From: Tannerellaceae bacterium
Lineage (GTDB): Bacteria; Bacteroidota; Bacteroidia; Bacteroidales; Tannerellaceae
Assembly: GCA_031270665.1 (NCBI GenBank)
Contig: JAISXD010000050.1
Span: forward strand, 1-64,000
Direction: 5' to 3'
DNA: 64,000 nucleotides
The translations under genes were made by a program, and so were the position numbers. This document shows, one piece after another, positions 40,287-49,242 of the stretch; position 1 is the stretch's first letter; each line of letters begins with the position of its first letter. The notes beneath the pieces were generated by a model that was not told the origin of the DNA, did not search any database, and saw nothing but the letters and a program-made list of their open reading frames with translations.

Positions 40287-41756
40287 ATGCGTAATCAACT
40301 ACTCTGCCTGCTTGTCTTGTTCTTATCGGGAGCCTGTTCTCATTCTCCGGTTAAGGTGGATGAAGAACTCAATCAATTGCCGGAGCTGTTTCCCGATTAT
40401 ACCGGTTGTACCATTCCGCCTAATATCGCCCCATTGAATTTTACACTGGCAACAGCATACGACGAGGCGTATGCCGTTTTTTCCTGTGCCGGTAAAGAAT
40501 GGGAAGTGAAAGCAGGCAGGGAACAATTTACATTTCCGGTTTCGAAATGGAGAAAATTCCTGCAGCAGTCAAAAGGTGCCGCTATCCATGTAAAGATTAC
40601 AGTTAAGAAAGATGGGAAATGGATAGGATATCGTCCTTTCCGGTTACCCGTAGCGCTGGAACCGGTAGACGCTTATATTGCTTACCGGCTGATAGAGCCG
40701 GGCTATGAGTTATGGAATCAGATGGGTATCTATCAACGGAATCTTGAAAACTACACCCAAAGCCCGATTATCGAAAATAAGATGACAAACAATGGCTGCA
40801 TGAACTGCCATTCGTTTTGTATGCAGAATCCTGCGAAAATGCTGTTTCATCTCCGGGGCTCGTTAGGATGTACCATTTTGCTGGACGGGGATAAGATAGA
40901 GCGGTTAAATACAAAAACAGGCCAAACCATGTCTGCCTTAGTCTATCCCTCTTGGCATCCCGGCGGGCGGTATATCGCTTTTTCGGTAAACGACACGAAA
41001 CAGGCTTTTCATATGCATAGCCGGAACCGTGTGGAAGTATACGATTATAAATCGGATGTAGTAGTATACGATATAGAGAAACATGAAATCATCACAACAC
41101 CTTCACTGTTTTCCGAAAGCCGGATGGAAACATTCCCTGCCTTTTCGCCCGATGGCAAAACGCTTTATTTCTGTACTGCCGATACATGCGCCATGCCCGA
41201 TAAATTTACAAAAGTGAAATACAGCCTTTGTTCGGTTGCTTTCGACCCGGAAATCCGCCGGTTCGGTACGGTTGCAGATACGTTATTTCATGCAGGGGAA
41301 AGTGAGATGAGCGTTTCATTCCCCCGTGTTTCGCCCGACGGCAACTATCTTATGTACACAAAAGCCGCTTATGGAAACTTCTCTATTTGGCATAAAGACG
41401 CAGATTTGTGGCTGATAGCGCTTGCTTCGCGAAAACATTTTCCATTGGAAACAGCCAATAGTCAGGATGTGGAAAGCTATCATTCATGGAGTAGTAACAG
41501 CCGCTGGGTTGTATTCGGCAGCCGTCGCCTGGACGGTTTGTATACCCGCCTCTATATTGTTTATATAGATGCCGGCGGGCAGGCAGGAAAACCTTTCCTT
41601 GTTCCACAGAAAAAGGTGAGCTTCTATCATGATTTCATGAAATCGTATAATATACCGGAATTTATAACCGGGAAAGTGAGAGAACAAGGATACCGGATCG
41701 GGCAAACAGTCAAAAAAGAAAAGGGGACAGATGTTTCATTTGCTGAAATGGAATAA
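40287..41756 (+). CDS. Lipoprotein with CxxCH motif and TolB/PD40-like propeller repeats
   Basis: Lipobox LSGACSH; NNGCMNCHSFC; repeats YPSWHPGGRYIAFSVN, FPAFSPDGKTLYFCT, FPRVSPDGNYLMYTK. Confidence 0.8.
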   Translation: MRNQLLCLLVLFLSGACSHSPVKVDEELNQLPELFPDYTGCTIPPNIAPLNFTLATAYDEAYAVFSCAGKEWEVKAGREQFTFPVSKWRKFLQQSKGAAIHVKITVKKDGKWIGYRPFRLPVALEPVDAYIAYRLIEPGYELWNQMGIYQRNLENYTQSPIIENKMTNNGCMNCHSFCMQNPAKMLFHLRGSLGCTILLDGDKIERLNTKTGQTMSALVYPSWHPGGRYIAFSVNDTKQAFHMHSRNRVEVYDYKSDVVVYDIEKHEIITTPSLFSESRMETFPAFSPDGKTLYFCTADTCAMPDKFTKVKYSLCSVAFDPEIRRFGTVADTLFHAGESEMSVSFPRVSPDGNYLMYTKAAYGNFSIWHKDADLWLIALASRKHFPLETANSQDVESYHSWSSNSRWVVFGSRRLDGLYTRLYIVYIDAGGQAGKPFLVPQKKVSFYHDFMKSYNIPEFITGKVREQGYRIGQTVKKEKGTDVSFAEME

Positions 41757-41850
41757 AAAGACACCATACTGAAAAAAAAATTTGTTACGTAGAAACAGTG
41801 CGCAGCACCGCCTGATCTTTGTAATGTTAAACAATTTAAAGAGTGTCGTT

Positions 41851-43362
41851 ATGAAATTTAATGTTACAAACAAAGGAATGGACAAGGTGCTAAACCACGA
41901 AGGCGCCCCTGCTTATCGCTTATCGGCAGAATTGAGTTTGTATTCAGCCGTTGTTACCTCTTTGCAGAGTGATTTTTTTTATGAAAAGGCTGAACGCCGG
42001 CGGATATGCGAATTAATTGCGCAGAGCGAGCCCTTGTTCGTTGCACAGTTGGCCGTGTATGCACGTACGAAGATGAATCTGCGCTCCGTGCCGTTGGTTC
42101 TGGCTGTTGAATTGGCCAAAGTACATAAAGGCGACGACTTGTTATGCCGGATGGTGTCCCGGATTGTACAACGCGCCGATGAAATCACCAAATTATTAGC
42201 GTATTATCAAGTAGCTAACAATAGAGGTGGTTTTAAAAAGCTGAATCGTTTGTCAAAGCAATTACAAGCCGGCTTACAGGAAGCGTTTAACCGCTTCGAT
42301 GAATATCAGTTTGCCAAATACAACCGTGATACGGCCGTAGGCCTGCGCGACGCCTTATTCCTGGTTCACCCGAAAGCAAAAAATGAAGAACAGCAGATGT
42401 TGTTCAACAAAATAGTGAAGGATATGCTTGAAACCCCTTATACATGGGAAACGGAATTATCGGCAGTAGGCCAGGTGAAGTATGCCGACGACGCTAAAAG
42501 AGCGCTTGCTTTCCGCGCCAAATGGGAAGAACTGATTGACAGCCGTAAAATGGGTTACATGGCATTGATGAGAAATTTGCAGAATATCATGGAAGCAAAC
42601 GTTTCTTCCGAACATATGACAAAGGTTTGCGTTTCCTTGTCTTCGGCAGAGGCGGTAAGGAGATCCAGACAATTACCGTTCCGTTTCTTGTCGGCTTATC
42701 GTGAAGTTTCCCGCGTGCCTTCCCTTTATGCCGGCCGTATCATGGATGCTTTGGAAGAAGCGGTTTGGGTGTCGACTGAAAACATAGCCGGTTTCAATGA
42801 AAACACAAATGTTCTGCTGGCTTGCGACGTGTCCGCTTCCATGCAAAAGCCGGTGTCGCCCAAAAGCAAGGTGCAACTGTATGATATTGGTTTAATGCTG
42901 GCCATGTTGCTTAAGTCACACTGCAAAAATGTGATATCGGGTATGTTTGGCAGTTCATGGAAAGTAATGAATATGCCCTCCAAAAGTATATTAAGTAATG
43001 TAGACGCCTTTTACCGCCGTGAAGGGGAAGTAGGTTATGCAACAAACGGCTACCTGGTTGTTGAATATCTTCTGGAAAAGAATATCCGGATGGATAAAGT
43101 GATGATATTCACAGATATACAATTATGGAACAGCGTTGGTGATACACTAATATGGCCTCTTTGGCGAAGGTATAAGAACAGGTATCCAAGTAGCCGGCTG
43201 TACCTTTTCGACTTAGCCGGATATGGCACTACTCCCTTGAATGTAGCGGAAGTCGAAGGCGTTTACCTGATAGCCGGCTGGTCTGATAAAATATTTAATG
43301 TTTTATCCGCTTTGGAAAATAACGAGAGCACGTTATCGGAAATCCGGGGAATGACCGTTTAA
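41851..43362 (+). CDS. TROVE (Ro60/Rsr-like) RNA-binding protein with vWA domain
   Basis: TROVE region (PLFVAQLAVYARTKMNLRSVPLVLAVELAK) and MIDAS DVSAS in vWA domain; start at 41851. Confidence 0.88.
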   Translation: MKFNVTNKGMDKVLNHEGAPAYRLSAELSLYSAVVTSLQSDFFYEKAERRRICELIAQSEPLFVAQLAVYARTKMNLRSVPLVLAVELAKVHKGDDLLCRMVSRIVQRADEITKLLAYYQVANNRGGFKKLNRLSKQLQAGLQEAFNRFDEYQFAKYNRDTAVGLRDALFLVHPKAKNEEQQMLFNKIVKDMLETPYTWETELSAVGQVKYADDAKRALAFRAKWEELIDSRKMGYMALMRNLQNIMEANVSSEHMTKVCVSLSSAEAVRRSRQLPFRFLSAYREVSRVPSLYAGRIMDALEEAVWVSTENIAGFNENTNVLLACDVSASMQKPVSPKSKVQLYDIGLMLAMLLKSHCKNVISGMFGSSWKVMNMPSKSILSNVDAFYRREGEVGYATNGYLVVEYLLEKNIRMDKVMIFTDIQLWNSVGDTLIWPLWRRYKNRYPSSRLYLFDLAGYGTTPLNVAEVEGVYLIAGWSDKIFNVLSALENNESTLSEIRGMTV

Positions 43363-43371
43363 CTTGTAAAA

Positions 43372-43395
43372 AAAGGTGGCCCGCAAGCCACCTTT
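43372..43395. terminator. Bidirectional terminator between the TROVE gene and rprY
   Basis: Perfect 9-bp stem AAAGGTGGC-ccgcaa-GCCACCTTT; T-run on the minus strand side. Confidence 0.85.
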
Positions 43396-43412
43396 CCCTT
43401 TATATTATAATA

Positions 43413-44147
43413 TTATAATATCTGCATTCCTTCTTCTTTGGCCGACTGGTCTTCCCCGGAAGGAGTAATGAGTTTATAACCCTTCCCGTGAATGTTGATA
43501 ATTTCAATGGAGGGGTCGTCTTTCAGTAATTTACGCAGTTTGGTTATGTACACGTCCATGCTGCGGGCATTGAAGTAATTATCATCTACCCAGATTGTTT
43601 TAAGCGCGTAATTACGTTCCAGTATTTCGTTGGCATGCGCACAAAGAAGGCTCAGTAATTCACATTCTTTTGTAGTCAATTTGGTCGCTTTTTCACCGAT
43701 GGAAAGCGTTTGTTTTTGGGTATCGAACAGGAAGTTCCCTAGTTTATAAAATGGGATATCTTTCAGCTTCTTCCCTTTTACACGGCGAAGGATTGCTTCG
43801 ATGCGGAGCAATAGTTCTTCCATGCTGAACGGTTTCGTCAGGTAATCGTCAGCGCCAATCTTGAATCCTTCCAATATATCTTCTTTCATTGTTTTTGCCG
43901 TAAGGAAAATAATAGGTATTTCGGGATTGATGGAGCGAATTTCCTGTGCCAACGTGAATCCGTCTTTTTTAGGCATCATAACATCAAGTACGCAGAGGTC
44001 GTATTTACTTTTTGTAAATCCTTTGTAACCGGCTTCTCCATCGGAGAACAGATCGGTGATATAACCTTTCGCTTGCAGGTATTCTCTTAATAACATGCCA
44101 AGGTTCTCATCGTCTTCGCAAAATAAAATTCTCAGTTTTTCTTCCAT
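43413..44147 (-). CDS. rprY: OmpR-family response regulator, RprY-like
   Basis: Receiver (LFCEDDENLGMLLREYLQAKGY; VLDVMMPKKDGF) plus winged helix. Confidence 0.85.
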   Translation of the reverse strand: MEEKLRILFCEDDENLGMLLREYLQAKGYITDLFSDGEAGYKGFTKSKYDLCVLDVMMPKKDGFTLAQEIRSINPEIPIIFLTAKTMKEDILEGFKIGADDYLTKPFSMEELLLRIEAILRRVKGKKLKDIPFYKLGNFLFDTQKQTLSIGEKATKLTTKECELLSLLCAHANEILERNYALKTIWVDDNYFNARSMDVYITKLRKLLKDDPSIEIINIHGKGYKLITPSGEDQSAKEEGMQIL

Positions 44148-44149
44148 AA

Positions 44150-45769
44150 CTAACTTTTTATAAGAGGTAAAGTAATAATAAATTTCGTTCCTACATTTCC
44201 GGCTCCGTTTTCGGCGCGGATACTTCCTTTATGGTCTTCTACAATTTTACGGACATAGGCAAGGCCTAATCCGAATCCTTTTACGTCGTGGACATTGCCG
44301 GTCGGAACCCGAAAAAAACGGTCGAATACCTTTTTATGGTATTCTTTTTTTATCCCGATTCCATTATCTTCAATGGATATGAGCAATTTGTTGTTGTCAT
44401 TCCATGTCTTAGCCGTTAATTTTAAAGGCACATCCTGTTGGCGGTATTTCACGGCGTTGTCCATTAAATTGAACAACACGTTTGTAAGATGCATCTCATC
44501 CACATAGATAGCCGAATAGATTGCTTCCAGATCAATATCTAAGGTGCCTCCATATTTTTCTACTTTTAGTACAAAGGTATTGGCAATGTTCGCTATCAAA
44601 TCGTTTGCATCTACTTCTTTTAAATTAAGCGCTGCCCTTTGGCGTTCAAACAGCGACATTTGCAATACCTTCTCAACCAGAAAGCCCAGCCGTTTGGTTT
44701 CGTCATTGATAACGCCTGATATATGTTTGAATACATCGGGGCTTTTGGTAATATCCGAATCTTTCAACATTTGCGAGGCAAGCGATATGGTAGAAACCGG
44801 TGTTTTCAACTCATGCGTCATATTGTTGATAAAATCATTTTTCATCTCGGATAATTTCTTTTGCCGGAATACAATATATAATGTAAAAGTGAAAGTAGCC
44901 AATAGCATCAGGGAGAAAATAACAGATGGTACGATAAATGATACTTCACTGTAAATATAATCCTGCTTGGTAGGAAAATAGACCCTTAAATAGTTTTGCC
45001 TGGAGGGAGGGTCGTTCGGAAACAATACGGCGGTCAGAATATCCGAGGCAATCGGCTGTTTTTGAATCTCTCCACTCTGATAAACGGTATTCCCGTCTTT
45101 GTTGATAACAGAAAAAACAAAAGGCAGATTTAAACTGTTATTCACAAATTCTGTTTTCAGATAGGTGTTTAAGTGCTTGAAATCGATACGTTCTTCTATC
45201 GGTTTGAGGCTCGAAGTATTCATCATGCTGATTACTACTTCATTGATTAAGTCGATGTTGTATAAATACTGGCGTTTATACGCATCGGCCAATTCTTTCG
45301 ACCGGGCTACAATATTACTTGGCGATTGTTTTTTTAGCAGGGAAGATAAGGGTTGTGATTGTGTATTGCTGAAACTGTGCAATTCGATGCGTTGCATCGT
45401 GCCGTTTGAATCTTTTATTTGTAACTGGTAACTTTCCTGGCTGTTGAATTGCCGGATTTGTTGTGGATTGTATGTGTTTTGATGCGGGTAGTTGCCCAAT
45501 ACTTTGCTCAAATCGTCTTCCACATATTTGCGCGTTTCATCAAGTTCAAGATTATGGGAAACCTGAAATAAACATTTTTTCACGGTTTCATTGAATTGTT
45601 CGCTGCGTGTTTTAAGTATTTCGCTTACATAGTTTAATTGCAAATAGAGTAAACCTGCAAAAGCGAATGCCATCACAACAGCCAATAACCAAATTGTAGA
45701 CTTCCTCATATCAACGATCCTATATCTTAAAAGAGTAACAAATAAAGCATCTTTTGGTTTAATATTCAC
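44150..45769 (-). CDS. rprX: Sensor histidine kinase, RprX-like
   Basis: Two TM segments; H-box NNMTHELKTPVSTISLASQML; N/G boxes; directly upstream of the regulator. Confidence 0.85.
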   Translation of the reverse strand: MNIKPKDALFVTLLRYRIVDMRKSTIWLLAVVMAFAFAGLLYLQLNYVSEILKTRSEQFNETVKKCLFQVSHNLELDETRKYVEDDLSKVLGNYPHQNTYNPQQIRQFNSQESYQLQIKDSNGTMQRIELHSFSNTQSQPLSSLLKKQSPSNIVARSKELADAYKRQYLYNIDLINEVVISMMNTSSLKPIEERIDFKHLNTYLKTEFVNNSLNLPFVFSVINKDGNTVYQSGEIQKQPIASDILTAVLFPNDPPSRQNYLRVYFPTKQDYIYSEVSFIVPSVIFSLMLLATFTFTLYIVFRQKKLSEMKNDFINNMTHELKTPVSTISLASQMLKDSDITKSPDVFKHISGVINDETKRLGFLVEKVLQMSLFERQRAALNLKEVDANDLIANIANTFVLKVEKYGGTLDIDLEAIYSAIYVDEMHLTNVLFNLMDNAVKYRQQDVPLKLTAKTWNDNNKLLISIEDNGIGIKKEYHKKVFDRFFRVPTGNVHDVKGFGLGLAYVRKIVEDHKGSIRAENGAGNVGTKFIITLPLIKS

Positions 45770-45935
45770 ATAAAAAAAGTAAAAAATGAGGCTTTTATCT
45801 GTTAATAATATATTATATTCGTAGATGTTTTATTTCTTAATCCTTTGTGTAGCAATAAATTATTGTGATAGTGGTATGGAGATTGAATGAAAAAGAGAAA
45901 TGAGAAGTTTAAAATAACAGAAAGGATATTTGTGT

Positions 45936-46262
45936 TTAACGGATTGCTACTTTACGGACAGTTTCACCGATGCGGACAATATAATATCCTTTTGCGATGT
46001 TTACAGTGTATTCTCCGGAAGATTGCGTCATCTCAATTTCCACTACCTTTATACCTACTACACTATATATTTCGAGTTTACTTCCAATCGGAGCATTCGT
46101 TACTTTTATACGGTTATCAATAGCAACTACTTCGACGGTAGGCTTTTCGGGCGTTTTTTTTGTGGCATAAGCCGTCCCGTTCGTTTGCCGGGCATGCGCA
46201 GAAACCAAACCAACACCTGTGCTTAACACGAATACCATGAAAATATAAAAAAACGCCTTCAT
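45936..46262 (-). CDS. Small secreted protein ending in a T9SS type A-like or DUF6383-like domain
   Basis: Signal peptide; NAPIGSKLEIYSVVGIKVVEIEMTQSSGEYTVNIAKGYYIVRIGETVRKVAIR. Confidence 0.65.
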   Translation of the reverse strand: MKAFFYIFMVFVLSTGVGLVSAHARQTNGTAYATKKTPEKPTVEVVAIDNRIKVTNAPIGSKLEIYSVVGIKVVEIEMTQSSGEYTVNIAKGYYIVRIGETVRKVAIR

Positions 46263-46354
46263 GTTTCAAGTCCTAAATTGACACAAATGTAAAAAGTTTT
46301 CTTGAAATGATTGCTATAACGAATTGATAATTTGCAACGTTACTGTAAATTCTG

Positions 46355-46576
46355 TTAATTTTTACCGGTGTTCTTCCTTTCGTTTTTTATTTTCTCCCGT
46401 GATTTGAACCGTTTAATCTGGACATGCCGTAATAAGAAAATTGCTCCTAAGGTAAGAACGATGACAAGGCAATATTGAGTCCAGCCGATATCCGGTTTAT
46501 TACCGGGCCAGCCAATCACACTCATCACAAGTAAATAGATAAGGAGTACAGCGCTGGTAATGTTTATTTTTTTCAT
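46355..46576 (-). CDS. Small two-TM membrane protein
   Basis: 73 aa with two hydrophobic segments and basic tail. Confidence 0.55.
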   Translation of the reverse strand: MKKINITSAVLLIYLLVMSVIGWPGNKPDIGWTQYCLVIVLTLGAIFLLRHVQIKRFKSREKIKNERKNTGKN

Positions 46577-46621
46577 CTTTATTGATTATAGGATGCAAAT
46601 ATACATAAATTACCCGATTAT

Positions 46622-46719
46622 TATGCAAGGCCCAAATTTCCGTGCCGGGCGTTGCACACATGTATGCAAGTCTCAAATTTTCGTTCTGAGTGTTGCACAC
46701 ATGTATGTAATGCTCAAAC
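46622..46719. repeat. 41-bp direct repeat (about 2.4 copies) built from alternating palindromes
   Basis: Units 46622-46662 and 46663-46703 plus partial third copy; junction near-palindrome TTGCACACATGTATGCAA. Confidence 0.85.
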
Positions 46720-46769
46720 CCGCCGGGATGCCGCAGAACGCATAAATGCGTTAAAGCGGAATAGATTAG

Positions 46770-49232
46770 TTATTCCGGATAAAACACATATTCTTTTCCG
46801 GGTTCGGTTTGTATGTCATATTCAATTGCCTGAGGTACGGACGGCGGGTTTAAGACGGCCTTTTCGGAGATGAGCGGGCGGGGAATTTCAGGCGTTTTAA
46901 AAAATATGTTCGGATTCTCGCCGTCGGATTGTTTTAAGGCGGCACCTGTTGCTGACACCAACGGAGTTGCCGTGCGTATGCGCAGGTTGCCGCCTAAAGA
47001 CGACTTTACTTTCAATGTCCGGACTTTTCCATTCTTCCATGTTATGTCTGTCTGAAATCCTCCTCTGGCCCGTAAGCCGCTGACCTCCCCTTTGCTCCAT
47101 ACATCGGGGAGGGCGGGCAGGATATGGACAGCGCCATCGTGGCTCTGTAGCAGCATCTCTGCAATTCCGGCCGTACACCCGAAATTACCGTCTATCTGGA
47201 AAGGCGGATGGGCGTCAAACATATTGGCATACGTCCCCCCGCCTTTATAATCTGTCTGGTGATTATCCGTCAGCCTCAATTGTTCGGTGATGAGTTTATG
47301 CGCCCGGTTGCCGTCCATAAAACGTGCCCACAGGCATACTTTCCAGCCCATAGACCAGCCGGTAGCGGGGTCTCCGCGGTAATTTAGCGACGTCCGTGCG
47401 GCGTCGAACAGTTCGGGCGTACGGTAAGGGGAGATCAGGCCTGCCGGATAGACGCCATACAGGTGCGATACATGCCGGTGTTTATCGTCCGGATCGTCCC
47501 AGTCATACATCCATTCCTGCAATTGCCCGTATTGGCCGACTTGCATCGGAGCCAGCCGCTGGCGGGTTTGCCTCAGCGTGTCGGCAAAGGCGTCGTCGAT
47601 TCCCAGTACTTCTGTTGCTGCAATCAGGTTTGTAAAGAGTTCAAACAGCAGTTGGTTATCCATGGTTACCCCTGCGGCATTCGTTGTTCCGGTTTCCCTG
47701 TCGAATGAGTTTTCCGGCGAACAGGAAGGAGATACCACCAACCAGTGATTTTCCGGTTCTTCTATCAGGAAATCAAGGAAAAATTGCGCCGCTCCTTTCA
47801 TCATCGGATACACCTCGGCCAGATACGCCTTATCTCCCGAATACATATAATGTTCCCACAAGTGCCGGCTAATCCAGGCGCCTCCCGACGGCCACATACC
47901 CGAACCGGCAAAGTCTATCGCCCCGGTAGTGCGCCATATATCCGTATTATGGTGCAATACCCATCCTCCGACGCCGTACATGAGGCGGGCCGTACGGGCT
48001 CCTGTTTCGGCAACTTCTTTTGCCATTTGAATAAACGGCTGGTGCAGTTCCGGCAGATTCGTTATTTCTGCCGGCCAATAATTCATCTCTGCATTGATGT
48101 TTGTGGTATATTTACTGTCCCAGGGGGCTTCCATCAGGTCGTTCCATATTCCCTGCAGGTTTGCCGGCTGATTGCCCGGCTGCGAGCTGGAGATAAGCAA
48201 ATAGCGTCCGAATTGAAAGTACAGGGCAGCCAGATGAGGGTCTTTAACGTTCGCAAACTCAAGAATACGTACATCGGTAGGTTTGTTGAAGGCTTCCGTT
48301 ACTCCCAGGTATAACTGTACACGGTCAAAGTATTGGCGGTAACAGGCCGTATGGGCGGCCTTCAATGTTTTGTAATCTTTCTGCAAAGCCTGCTGCAGAT
48401 ATTCGCTGGTCTGTTTGTCCGGGTCGGCGCTCAGGTCGTGATAGTTCACAAAATTAGTCGCCATCGAGATATAGATGGTTACTGCGTCGGCGCCTTCAAC
48501 CGTGAGGCGTCCGTCGCCGACAATCAACCGTCCTTTTTCGGGAACTATTTTTGCCTGTGCTCCAAATTTCACGTTCCCTTCCAGCCCTTCCTGGTCGCCG
48601 GATACCCCTTTTAAGATAAGGCAATCCTCTTCAACGAATGTCTGGCTTTTTTGCAGGCTTGTAAACCAGGCTGAAAAATTGATTTTCTCTTTCTGGGAGG
48701 CCGTAATCTTCGCTATTAGTACCTGATGGGGAAAAGAGGCGAATACTTCCCTCACAAATTCTACCCCGTCTACCGTATAACGTGTGGTTGTTATCGCTTC
48801 CGAGAGGTCGAGCTCCCGGTAATAAGAGGTAGGGTTTTCATGTCCTGGAAACAGGATGTTCAGGTCGCCAACGGGTTGATACGACATGCCGTGGTTCGTT
48901 TTGCTGATTACCTTTGCCGTTGCCATCGTTTCGGCTTCCCTGTATTTTCCTTCAAAAATTAACCGGCGGATTTCAGGGAGGGCTGCCAATGCTTCCGGAT
49001 TGGCATTGTCGTTGGGTTGTCCGGCCCACAGGGTTTCCTCATTCAGTTGTATCTGTTCCTGCAGCGGATTTCCAAACACCATGGCCCCTATACGGCCGTT
49101 GCCCACGGGCAGGGCTTCCACCCATTTCCCGGCGGGCGCCCTATACCATAACTTCCAGGACGGATATTGTCTATCCGGTTGGCTGCACGAACAAACAATG
49201 AGTATCCAGCTTAGGACTGTAATTTTCTTCAT
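46770..49232 (-). CDS. GH95-like glycoside hydrolase (alpha-L-fucosidase/alpha-L-galactosidase type)
   Basis: [28 protein letters not shown]...[55 protein letters not shown]. Confidence 0.9.
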   Translation of the reverse strand: MKKITVLSWILIVCSCSQPDRQYPSWKLWYRAPAGKWVEALPVGNGRIGAMVFGNPLQEQIQLNEETLWAGQPNDNANPEALAALPEIRRLIFEGKYREAETMATAKVISKTNHGMSYQPVGDLNILFPGHENPTSYYRELDLSEAITTTRYTVDGVEFVREVFASFPHQVLIAKITASQKEKINFSAWFTSLQKSQTFVEEDCLILKGVSGDQEGLEGNVKFGAQAKIVPEKGRLIVGDGRLTVEGADAVTIYISMATNFVNYHDLSADPDKQTSEYLQQALQKDYKTLKAAHTACYRQYFDRVQLYLGVTEAFNKPTDVRILEFANVKDPHLAALYFQFGRYLLISSSQPGNQPANLQGIWNDLMEAPWDSKYTTNINAEMNYWPAEITNLPELHQPFIQMAKEVAETGARTARLMYGVGGWVLHHNTDIWRTTGAIDFAGSGMWPSGGAWISRHLWEHYMYSGDKAYLAEVYPMMKGAAQFFLDFLIEEPENHWLVVSPSCSPENSFDRETGTTNAAGVTMDNQLLFELFTNLIAATEVLGIDDAFADTLRQTRQRLAPMQVGQYGQLQEWMYDWDDPDDKHRHVSHLYGVYPAGLISPYRTPELFDAARTSLNYRGDPATGWSMGWKVCLWARFMDGNRAHKLITEQLRLTDNHQTDYKGGGTYANMFDAHPPFQIDGNFGCTAGIAEMLLQSHDGAVHILPALPDVWSKGEVSGLRARGGFQTDITWKNGKVRTLKVKSSLGGNLRIRTATPLVSATGAALKQSDGENPNIFFKTPEIPRPLISEKAVLNPPSVPQAIEYDIQTEPGKEYVFYPE

Positions 49233-49242
49233 TCCGGCAAAA

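Noticed and set aside
41757-41850. Possible Y RNA upstream of the TROVE gene
   Set aside because: Only 94 bp and no long terminal stem or tRNA-like fold could be found by eye
46500-46700. 66-aa minus-strand ORF across the 41-bp repeats
   Set aside because: Translation is of repeat sequence and the antisense of a small gene; better explained as repeat DNA
47745-48314. 189-aa plus-strand ORF (and other plus-strand ORFs inside 46.8-63.4 kb)
   Set aside because: Antisense to GH/Sus genes; no family features; typical of GC-rich mirrored coding frames
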